DNA of 64,000 nucleotides from Myroides odoratimimus (lineage in GTDB: Bacteria > Bacteroidota > Bacteroidia > Flavobacteriales > Flavobacteriaceae), in assembly GCF_001485415.1 (NCBI RefSeq), contig NZ_BCMQ01000012.1, positions 29,324 through 93,323 on the forward strand. The letters are read 5' to 3'. The notes under the pieces were generated by a model. That model was not told where the DNA came from. It ran no database searches and saw only the letters and a list, made by a program, of their open reading frames with translations. Made by a program: the position numbers and the translations under genes. Each line of letters opens with the position of its first letter. Position 1 is the first letter of the stretch. Of this stretch, positions 17,051-23,501 are shown in pieces.

Positions 17051-17308
17051 TTATTTATCTATCGATCCTAAAACTCTTTGCATAAAGGTATTCAACGCTT
17101 CTTTTTGGGTAGCTCCTTCTTTTACAAGTTTCTGAACCTCTAGAGCCCCATACATATTAGAAATAAGTTCACCGATCACATCTAGTTCCTCATCCTTAAG
17201 AGAAGGCACTTCTGTTAGGTTTTCTAACACTTCTAGCGTTTCTATAATATAATCTTGGTCGTTATCTGCAATGAATTGAGATAACTGTCTTATCACTGGT
17301 AATTTCAT
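17051..17308 (-). CDS. DUF6952-like small protein of the ahpC-thioredoxin operon
   Basis: 85-residue, acidic, all-helical protein without signal peptide or cysteines: LPVIRQLSQFIADNDQDYII, LTEVPSLKDEELDVIGELISN, GATQKEALNTFMQRVLGS. It matches the small family found after ahpC and a thioredoxin in many flavobacteria (DUF6952). The biochemical role is unknown; position suggests an accessory role in peroxide defence. It starts 20 bases after the thioredoxin stop and is followed directly by the operon terminator. Confidence 0.78.
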   Translation of the reverse strand: MKLPVIRQLSQFIADNDQDYIIETLEVLENLTEVPSLKDEELDVIGELISNMYGALEVQKLVKEGATQKEALNTFMQRVLGSIDK

Positions 17309-17328
17309 TCTATATCAGATTTATGAAA

Positions 17329-17637
17329 TTATACAATTTCGTTTACTAATTCGTGTAACACCTCAGTTTTATTTGTCTGAGTTTGGTTAACTAACTTACC
17401 GTTTACGAATGTAGCAAAAGTTGGTAAATTGCTTACATCAGCCAATTTTCTTGACTCAGGGAAGTTCTCAGCATCTGCAATTACAAATGTCATGTTTTCT
17501 TTCTCTGTAGCCAATTTTTTGAATTTAGGCTTCATAATTCTACAATTACCACACCAAGATGCAGCATATTGAACAACCACTTTTTCATTTGAATTTACAA
17601 TTTCTTGTAAATTATCTTTATCTAGTTCTAAAAGCAT
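17329..17637 (-). CDS. Thioredoxin-family protein (CGNC active site)
   Basis: 102 residues, a single thioredoxin fold. The active site WCGNC (Cys29, Cys32) departs from the classical CGPC, and cis-Pro72 is in SNLPTF. Strand VVVQYAASWC and helix RIMKPKFKKLA follow the fold. The Asn in place of Pro should change redox potential. It is placed 37 bases after ahpC, so it probably supplies electrons to AhpC in place of AhpF, which is absent here. Cytoplasmic. Confidence 0.93.
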   Translation of the reverse strand: MLLELDKDNLQEIVNSNEKVVVQYAASWCGNCRIMKPKFKKLATEKENMTFVIADAENFPESRKLADVSNLPTFATFVNGKLVNQTQTNKTEVLHELVNEIV

Positions 17638-17674
17638 TTTTTTTAAATTTTGGGTTAGTAACCTGGTTTATTTC

Positions 17675-18313
17675 TTAGTGTTTGCTTAAGTATTCAGCTA
17701 CACCTTTTCTGTCAGCATTCATTGCATCTTTTCCTTCTTCCCAGTTAGCTGGACATACTTCACCATGAGTTTGTACGTGAGCGTAAGCATCGATTAATCT
17801 GATGTACTCATTTACGTTTCTTCCTAATGGCATATCGTTTACTGATTCGTGGAAAATTTTTCCAGTCTCATCGATTAAGTAAGTAGCTCTATATGTAACG
17901 TTAGATCCTTCGATTTGAACTGAATCTAATTCTTCATTATATACTTCGTTTTCTACATCTAAGATTCCTAATACTGATGATAAGTTTCTTTGAGTATCTG
18001 CGATAATTGGGTAAGTAACTCCTTCGATTCCACCATTGTCTTTTGCTGTGTTTAACCAAGCGAAGTGTACTTCGTTAGTATCACATGAAGCCCCAATCAC
18101 CATAGTGTTTCTTTTTTCAAACTCTGGTAAAGCTGCTTGGAAAGCGTGTAATTCTGTAGGACATACGAATGTAAAGTCTTTTGGGTACCAGAATAATAAT
18201 ACTTTTTTATTGTTCTTTGTTGCTTCTTCGAAAATGTTGATTCTTAAATCATCTCCCATTTCAGACATTGCGTCTACTGTGATGTTTGGAAATTTTTTAC
18301 CTACTAAAGACAT
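17675..18313 (-). CDS. ahpC: Alkyl hydroperoxide reductase C-type peroxiredoxin (AhpC/Prx1)
   Basis: 212 residues, typical 2-Cys peroxiredoxin. The peroxidatic Cys51 lies in DFTFVCPTELHAFQ, and the resolving Cys187 in HGEVCPANWEEG of the C-terminal arm. The protein reduces H2O2 and organic peroxides. Operon order ahpC, CGNC thioredoxin, DUF6952 suggests a thioredoxin-linked cycle. A perfect minus-strand TACATTTG box lies about 44-51 bases upstream of the ATG. High adenine/thymine third positions and regular codon use suggest strong expression. Confidence 0.96.
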   Translation of the reverse strand: MSLVGKKFPNITVDAMSEMGDDLRINIFEEATKNNKKVLLFWYPKDFTFVCPTELHAFQAALPEFEKRNTMVIGASCDTNEVHFAWLNTAKDNGGIEGVTYPIIADTQRNLSSVLGILDVENEVYNEELDSVQIEGSNVTYRATYLIDETGKIFHESVNDMPLGRNVNEYIRLIDAYAHVQTHGEVCPANWEEGKDAMNADRKGVAEYLSKH

Positions 18314-18356
18314 AATAATTTATTTTAAAGTTAATAATCCTTCTTGATTTCTTTTA

Positions 18357-18364
18357 CAAATGTA
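18357..18364 (-). promoter_or_regulatory. -7 promoter box of ahpC
   Basis: Minus-strand TACATTTG, a perfect TAnnTTTG match, giving a leader of about 35-40 bases before the ahpC start. Confidence 0.65.
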
Positions 18365-18585
18365 AGGCTAGTAAATACGATAATCTATTAATCTTGATTA
18401 TTGTTTTTTATTCTAACATAAATAAAATCTATACTTACATTGCATTGTCTATTGATTAGTTTAGACATGTCTAAAGATAGTCATTTTATATAGAACTAGG
18501 AAATCTTAGCATGTTATAATAATATTAATAAACCTAAATATTATTATAATCTATAGTATATCAGCTCCTTTATAGATCTGTATAT

Positions 18586-18666
18586 TTATTCTGCATCACT
18601 TTCTTCCCTAGCTTCTCTATAACAAAATAATTTCCACCTCATCATCCAAGTCTTTAATTTTCTCAT
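18586..18666 (-). CDS. Candidate 26-residue basic micro-protein
   Basis: ATG 18666 to TAA 18586 encodes MRKLKTWMMRWKLFCYREAR, then EESDAE: an amphipathic basic helix with aromatic residues and an acidic tail. No homologue is recognised. It sits in an otherwise gene-free gap next to the 21-bp inverted repeat. A chance ORF cannot be excluded; no clear ribosome-binding site is seen. Confidence 0.25.
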   Translation of the reverse strand: MRKLKTWMMRWKLFCYREAREESDAE

Positions 18667-18710
18667 CTTTTATTCATTTTTACAGAAGTGATCGCATACT
18701 TATCGGATAC

Positions 18711-18767
18711 TTATCGCATAGTGGTCGCATAAAAAAGGGCTAAAAGTATGCGACCACTATGCGATAA
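18711..18767. repeat. Perfect 21-bp inverted repeat with 15-base loop
   Basis: The arm at 18711-18731 (core TATCGCATAGTGGTCGCATA) is repeated exactly in reverse complement at 18747-18767. Partial copies (ATCGCATACTTATC, GGATACTTATC) precede it at 18690-18711, and ATTCATTTTT near 18672 recurs inverted near 18793. There is no T run after it on either strand, and the separate nhaC terminator is 60 bases away. It could be a MITE end, a protein-binding palindrome or an RNA hairpin. Confidence 0.8.
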
Positions 18768-18825
18768 CCTTCCCATCACAAGTCGACCACTCCAAAAATG
18801 AATCAAAAAATAAGCAATGAAAAAA

Positions 18826-18859
18826 GGCGATAAGCTTAGTACTACCTAAGTTTATCGCC
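18826..18859 (-). terminator. Terminator of the NhaC-type antiporter gene
   Basis: GGCGATAA (18826-18833) pairs with TTATCGCC (18852-18859), with further pairing inside (CTTAGT/ACCTAAG). The minus strand continues into TTTTT. Confidence 0.8.
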
Positions 18860-18888
18860 CCTTTTCTCTATAATATATAAGGTATGTC

Positions 18889-20343
18889 TTATGCCTTATT
18901 CACTATCTTTCTAATTTTATAATTAAATGCTGCATATAACAAGGTCACAAATGGACTCAAATAATTAAAAAATGCATACGGTAGATAGGTCATCGTAGGT
19001 ATCCCCAATACTCCTGAATGATATGCTCCACAAGTATTCCAAGGGATCAATACTGATGTCACAGTCCCTGAGTCTTCTAATGTACGGCTCAGATTCTCTG
19101 GTGCTAATCCTTTTGCCTTATAAGCGTCAGAAAACATCTTACCTGGTACCACGATAGATAGATACTGATCTGATGTCATCACATTAATCGCTAAACAACT
19201 AGCTACTGTACTTGCAAATAACCCGAATACATTATTAGCAATATTCAACAGTGCCATCGAGATCTTCTGTAATGCTCCAATAGCTTCCATCGCTCCACCA
19301 AAAAACATAGCACATAAAATCAACCAAACCGTATTCAACATACTTGCCATCCCTCCTGCTTCAAACAAGCCGTTCAGGCTCTCTAATGGCGACAAGATTC
19401 TGATATCTGTAGTCAGTGCTAGCATAACACCTTTATACGCATTATAAAAATTAAATGTATCTCCACCTGATACTGCGACTACGATGTCTGGCTGGAAAAT
19501 CAGTGCAAATACTCCTCCTAATAGTGTTCCTATCAATAATGCTGCTATAGGCTGTACTTTCTTAACGATCAAAAAAACTACAAATACTGGTACTATAAAT
19601 AAAATAGGTGTGATATTAAATGTATCTGCTATAGCCTGTAAAGTCACTGATGTATCTACATCTCCTCCATGACCATATAATACCCCTAACACAGAGAACA
19701 GCACTAACGTAACGATATAAGTAGGTACTGTAGTGTACAGCATATATCTGATATGGGTAAATAAGTCTGTACCTGCCATCACTGGAGCAAGGTTAGTCGT
19801 ATCAGATAATGGGGATAACTTATCTCCAAAATAAGCTCCTGATATCACAGCTCCTCCTATCATCCCTATAGGCATCCCTATCGCATTACCTATCCCTACT
19901 AACGCTATCCCTACTGTAGCAGATGTAGTCCATGAACTACCTGTAGCTATAGATATAATAGAAGTAATGATCAGACAGGCTGGTAGATAAATAGCGGGAT
20001 GTAAAATCTGTAACCCGTAATAAATCATACTAGGTATAATCCCGCTTAAAAGCCAAGTACCCGATAAGGCTCCTACTAATAATAAAATAAAGATAGCACT
20101 AGAGGTATCTCTAACATTATTAATAATCTGCGTGATCACCTTATCGTAACTTACATGATTAAAGATACCCACAACAGTAGCAATAGAACCACCTATTAAT
20201 AAGATAAACTGATTCGTACCAGACAAGGCGTCATCCCGGAATACAAACACATTAATAGCTAATAATCCTACTAAAATAACAACAGGAATTAGCGATTGAA
20301 ATAACGTGATTGGCTTCTCTACTTTGTCGTGTTTACTACTCAT
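18889..20343 (-). CDS. nhaC: NhaC-family Na+/H+ antiporter
   Basis: 484-residue inner-membrane protein with about 11-12 hydrophobic helices. Features of the NhaC (ion transporter superfamily) fold: ATGSSWTTSATVGIALVGIG, GAVISGAYFGDKLSPLSDTTN and VTSVLIPWNTCGAYHSGVLG, the last carrying the polar, helix-breaking residues of the transport path. The family exchanges sodium (sometimes with malate or lactate) for protons; substrate specificity within it is not predictable from sequence alone. Monocistronic, with a terminator after it and a 500-base gap before it. Confidence 0.9.
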   Translation of the reverse strand: MSSKHDKVEKPITLFQSLIPVVILVGLLAINVFVFRDDALSGTNQFILLIGGSIATVVGIFNHVSYDKVITQIINNVRDTSSAIFILLLVGALSGTWLLSGIIPSMIYYGLQILHPAIYLPACLIITSIISIATGSSWTTSATVGIALVGIGNAIGMPIGMIGGAVISGAYFGDKLSPLSDTTNLAPVMAGTDLFTHIRYMLYTTVPTYIVTLVLFSVLGVLYGHGGDVDTSVTLQAIADTFNITPILFIVPVFVVFLIVKKVQPIAALLIGTLLGGVFALIFQPDIVVAVSGGDTFNFYNAYKGVMLALTTDIRILSPLESLNGLFEAGGMASMLNTVWLILCAMFFGGAMEAIGALQKISMALLNIANNVFGLFASTVASCLAINVMTSDQYLSIVVPGKMFSDAYKAKGLAPENLSRTLEDSGTVTSVLIPWNTCGAYHSGVLGIPTMTYLPYAFFNYLSPFVTLLYAAFNYKIRKIVNKA

Positions 20344-20514
20344 TTACTTAAATCTTAAATTTATTTTGATGCGAAAGTAACGATTTTACAGTTATATCTT
20401 ATGCAAAATAAGACATAATACAATATAACTATTAAAAAATCATATTTTACTTTACTGATTCATAGTTTATTATAAAAAAGAATACCAATAAATCCAATTA
20501 AAGGTTCAAAAAAA

Positions 20515-20545
20515 TTGTTAAAAACAAAACTTTTTTCTATATTTA
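20515..20545 (+). promoter_or_regulatory. Candidate promoter for a small RNA
   Basis: TTG at 20515-20517 and TATATTTA at 20538-20545, separated by 20 bases, agree with the Bacteroidota -33/-7 pattern. It drives toward the hairpin cluster that ends in a terminator at 20688. Confidence 0.5.
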
Positions 20546-20551
20546 CTACAT

Positions 20552-20690
20552 ACATATAAAGCAATTTATATGCAATCTTTATGTACTATCTCTAAAGAAG
20601 AGATACATTTAGATATAAAATATTGTTGTTTTGATGTTTTTAGAGGACATCATATTAAGCTACTTATCTACAATAAGTAGCTTTTTTTAT
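20552..20690 (+). ncRNA. Candidate small RNA (about 135 nt)
   Basis: Between the promoter-like pair and a strong terminator lie two more possible stems: TATCTCT with AGAGATA (~20585-20605), and TGATGT with ACATCA (~20632-20653). The downstream bestrophin-like gene is more than 170 bases further on, so this is not its leader. A 36-codon ORF (20570-20680) overlaps but runs into the terminator stem. RNA family not identified. Confidence 0.45.
20657..20688 (+). terminator. Strong intrinsic terminator
   Basis: AAGCTACTTAT and ATAAGTAGCTT form an 11-bp stem with a five-base loop, followed by seven T. Confidence 0.88.
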
Positions 20691-20863
20691 ACCTCTAAAG
20701 TATAGGTACCTCACCCCTTAATTACAACAATATTATTTTACACAAACCTTATAGTCAGTCCATTATTCTATTTTTTAACGATTGCTTTTATTAATTTCAC
20801 AAGGATTATTTGTCTAAGACTGAATCCCAAACTAACTTTGCTCTTATATCAAAACTCAACAAT

Positions 20864-21790
20864 ATGATAGTAAGACACAAAAAGCATATCATACAAATGC
20901 TTTTTATATGGAAGGGGTCTGTCCTTAAAAAAATATTTCCAACGCTACTGGCTATCTTTATATTCTCTTGGATTGTCTATTTTGCTCATTACCTATTCCC
21001 TGATGTAATAATCCCACTTAATGTAGGAGCGTTTGCCTTAGTAGGTATTTCGCTAGCGATATTCTTAGGATTTTGTAATAATGCGGCTTATGATCGCTTC
21101 TGGGAAGGAAGGAAACAATGGGGAAGCCTAGTGATACACTCTAGATCGCTTGCTTTTCAGATTCAAAACTATATAGACGAAAGCCCTTCGTTCTCTAAAA
21201 AGGAAAAACAAGAGGGGATCAAACTTATTATTGCTTTCTGCTATCTCTTAAATAAACAACTGAGAGAAAAGACAGACTATGAAGAGATACGTCAGTACCT
21301 GAAAGAAGAGGTATATCAAGAAATGCTGACTAAGAAATTTAAACCTGCGTATATTCTTAATGAATTAACGAAATGGATAGCTACACAGCAGCGTGCAGGT
21401 AGACTAGATACTATCACACAAGCTAGGATAGACAAGAATATCGATGAACTATCCATAGTATTAGGTGCATGTGAACGTATCGTACATACTAAAATTCCGT
21501 TTGTATACTTTGTTATTCTACACAGGACAGTCTATGTGTACTGCTTTATACTTCCGTTTGGATTAATTGATCTTATTGTCTGGACTATGCCCTTCTTTGT
21601 GACCTTCGTAGCGTATACCTTTATCGCACTAGACGCTGTAGTAGCAGAGATAGCAGAGCCATTCGGAGAAGAAGAAAACGACCTTGCTCTAGATCAGATG
21701 TGTGCTAATATAGCTTATTCTCTAAGTGAAATATCGGAAATGCCTCTACCAGAGCTGATGACACCTGATAAGAACTATATCGTTACATAA
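20864..21790 (+). CDS. Bestrophin-family (UPF0187) membrane channel
   Basis: 308 residues from ATG 20864 (MIVRHKKHI); a TTG 18 codons upstream (20810) is in frame, so the start is uncertain. Bacterial bestrophin homologues are pentameric ion channels of about 300 residues. Seen here: two N-terminal helices (LKKIFPTLLAIFIFSWIVYF; LNVGAFALVGISLAIFLGF), then the family signature NNAAYDRFWEGRKQWGSLV, helices with conserved aromatic and Pro residues, and the C-terminal VAEIAEPFGEEENDLALDQM. The acidic EPFG-EEND motif corresponds to the calcium-clasp region of animal bestrophins. Cation versus anion selectivity is unknown. Confidence 0.92.
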   Translation: MIVRHKKHIIQMLFIWKGSVLKKIFPTLLAIFIFSWIVYFAHYLFPDVIIPLNVGAFALVGISLAIFLGFCNNAAYDRFWEGRKQWGSLVIHSRSLAFQIQNYIDESPSFSKKEKQEGIKLIIAFCYLLNKQLREKTDYEEIRQYLKEEVYQEMLTKKFKPAYILNELTKWIATQQRAGRLDTITQARIDKNIDELSIVLGACERIVHTKIPFVYFVILHRTVYVYCFILPFGLIDLIVWTMPFFVTFVAYTFIALDAVVAEIAEPFGEEENDLALDQMCANIAYSLSEISEMPLPELMTPDKNYIVT

Positions 21791-21821
21791 TGTATCGAAA
21801 GTACATCACTAACGCTCATAA

Positions 21822-21849
21822 AAAAAGCACTTCGAATGAAGTGCTTTTT
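21822..21849. terminator. Shared terminator between the bestrophin-like gene and small protein 1
   Basis: AAAAAGCACTTC and GAAGTGCTTTTT give a perfect 12-bp stem with an AATG-like loop, A runs and T runs on both strands, serving the convergent genes on either side. Confidence 0.88.
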
Positions 21850-21857
21850 AGTTATAA

Positions 21858-22058
21858 TTAAGCGTTAATTAAATTTAAAGATTCTTGAAGTTCTGGTTTT
21901 TCTAGAACATAACCATTCACCCATTTCGTTAAGCGATCTACATCATAAGGCAATAATTGATTAATAGCTTTATGAAGTTCTTTGTAAAATAACTTTGGAT
22001 CAAAACTTACATTCTCAAGTATAGTTTTTGCGAAATCAAACATTAAACGTGTTTTCAT
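21858..22058 (-). CDS. Small paralogue 1 (66 residues), unknown function
   Basis: MKTRLMFDFAKTILENVSFD, then PKLFYKELHKAINQLLPYDV and a C-terminal LTKWVNGYVLEKPELQESLN. All-helical, with no signal peptide or cysteines. It is about 80% identical to the second 66-residue gene 220 bases away, in the same orientation, so the two arose by tandem duplication. The conservation of both copies argues that they are real genes. I do not recognise a characterised homologue; small cytoplasmic regulators or adaptors are possible. Confidence 0.75.
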   Translation of the reverse strand: MKTRLMFDFAKTILENVSFDPKLFYKELHKAINQLLPYDVDRLTKWVNGYVLEKPELQESLNLINA

Positions 22059-22246
22059 ATCTGTAATTTTTTATCTTACTACATAGTAAACATAGTCATT
22101 TTGAAAAGTATTTCCCGTTTTTCCCTCAGACTTTAATACAATTTTAGCAATTAATATCTGATTCTCATAATTTGAATAAATTGACTGAATTTTATTAAAT
22201 AAATATTTCAATAATTTCATTTTCTGCAATGAGTTGATCTTATAAA

Positions 22247-22273
22247 AAAAGCATCTCCTATGGAAGTGCTTTT
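22247..22273 (-). terminator. Terminator of small paralogue 2
   Basis: AAAAGCATCTCC with GGAAGTGCTTTT form an imperfect stem around CTATG. It is similar in sequence to the terminator of paralogue 1, as expected if the duplicated unit included it. Confidence 0.65.
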
Positions 22274-22276
22274 ATC

Positions 22277-22477
22277 TTATGCGTTCAGTAATTCTAAGGA
22301 TTGATGTAGTTCTGGTTTTTCCTGAACATAACCGCTAACCCACTGTTTTAACTGATCTAAATCGTATGGTAATAAATTCTGAATTGCTTTTTGCAATTCC
22401 TTATAAAATAACTTTGGATCAAAACTTACATTCTCTAATATCGTTTTGGCAAAATCAAACATTGTTCTTCTTTTCAT
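22277..22477 (-). CDS. Small paralogue 2 (66 residues), unknown function
   Basis: From ATG 22477: MKRRTMFDFAKTILENVSFD, PKLFYKELQKAIQNLLPYDL, QWVSGYVQEKPELHQSLELL. An upstream in-frame start at 22501 adds eight residues with no counterpart in paralogue 1, so I prefer 22477, which gives two proteins of equal length. The core DFAKTILENVSFDPKLFYKEL is identical in both. Substitutions cluster in the second half. Function unknown. Confidence 0.75.
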   Translation of the reverse strand: MKRRTMFDFAKTILENVSFDPKLFYKELQKAIQNLLPYDLDQLKQWVSGYVQEKPELHQSLELLNA

Positions 22478-22703
22478 ATTTGTAATACTATTGTAACACA
22501 TGAGCTAAATTAGCACTTACCGTATTAAAACACAAAAATAAATAACATTTTATTATTATTTTAAGCATTTATACATTAAATAAACTTTTATATCTTAATA
22601 TATAAAATAGTATCAACAAACATCTGTAAGTATTATATAAAAACATCATGTTACCCTATAAATTCACAAAATGTGTATTTCCAAACAAATTGGGGGTATA
22701 AAA

Positions 22704-22745
22704 AAATGAACTCTATTCATAACTAATGATGAATAAAGTTCATTT
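22704..22745 (-). terminator. Hairpin downstream of the CBS-domain gene
   Basis: AAATGAACTCTATTCAT pairs with ATGAATAAAGTTCATTT with one mismatch; on the minus strand it runs into TTTTTTT. It lies 85 bases beyond the CBS gene stop. Confidence 0.7.
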
Positions 22746-22829
22746 AGATATTAAGATAAATTCTTTTCGACCGATTTATCCTGCTTTATATTATCCTGAT
22801 AGAGTCACACCTATCTTATCTTTATGACA

Positions 22830-23252
22830 CTAATACTGTTTTAAGAAGTACTTCAATAAATCCGTAGTAGTCACTATTCCTTTTAAATGTCCTAGCTGAT
22901 CAACTATCGGTATAGAGTGATAGCTCTGCTTTGACAGTATTTCTGTTACCTCTTTTACTGTTGCTGTAGGTAAGGCACTTACCACTACTTTAGCCATTAG
23001 TTGTTCTATAGAATATAAGTCATAGACTACAGAAGGCATGTCTTCTGACTCATCCTCGACCACATCGACATAACTGATTTTAATCAAATCAGAATAACTT
23101 AGCACTCCTATTAATTTATCCCCCTTAACGATAGGGATGTGTCTTATTTTATGTTTTTTAAACAATCTCTCTGCATCATATAAACTATCGGATAAAGTAA
23201 GAGTGATGAGCTCTTTAGTCATAATCTCTTCAACTGGAACCTTTTGTTTCAT
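22830..23252 (-). CDS. CBS-pair domain protein
   Basis: 140 residues made almost entirely of two CBS motifs: VEEIMTKELITLTLSDSLYDAERLFKKHKIRHIPIV in part, then LSYSDLIKI, followed by AKVVVSALPTATVKEV, KQSYHSIPIVD and GIVTTTDLLKYFLKQY. Tandem CBS modules bind adenosine nucleotides (ATP, AMP, SAM) or cyclic dinucleotides and usually regulate a partner. Here the module stands alone with no effector domain, so it acts on an unlinked target. Cytoplasmic. It has its own terminator downstream. Confidence 0.9.
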   Translation of the reverse strand: MKQKVPVEEIMTKELITLTLSDSLYDAERLFKKHKIRHIPIVKGDKLIGVLSYSDLIKISYVDVVEDESEDMPSVVYDLYSIEQLMAKVVVSALPTATVKEVTEILSKQSYHSIPIVDQLGHLKGIVTTTDLLKYFLKQY

Positions 23253-23457
23253 AACAATCAGATTTTAGTTAGACAATACACATATAAAAAGGTCACCTTT
23301 TTATTACTTTAAATTTACGATACTTATAGGAATATAACAAATTAACTGCCAATGGATTAATTCTATTTTTCAAGTAATTAGACAATATCTTCATTATTTA
23401 AAAAGGAATATCTTCATTTTCATTCTTTATAGCTTATATCCTGCCTTCTTTACCATA

Positions 23458-23493
23458 AAAAAGCACTTCTGTATCTCTACAAAAGTGCTTTTT
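23458..23493 (-). terminator. Terminator of the WG-repeat lipoprotein gene
   Basis: AAAAAGCACTT pairs with AAGTGCTTTTT; bidirectional in form and alike in sequence to the terminator at 21822. Confidence 0.78.
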
Positions 23494-23501
23494 ATACAAA
23501 C

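Noticed and set aside
20570..20680. 36-codon ORF inside the small-RNA candidate
   Set aside because: It runs into the terminator stem and contains many Cys/His by chance; no ribosome-binding site, and the hairpins fit an RNA better.
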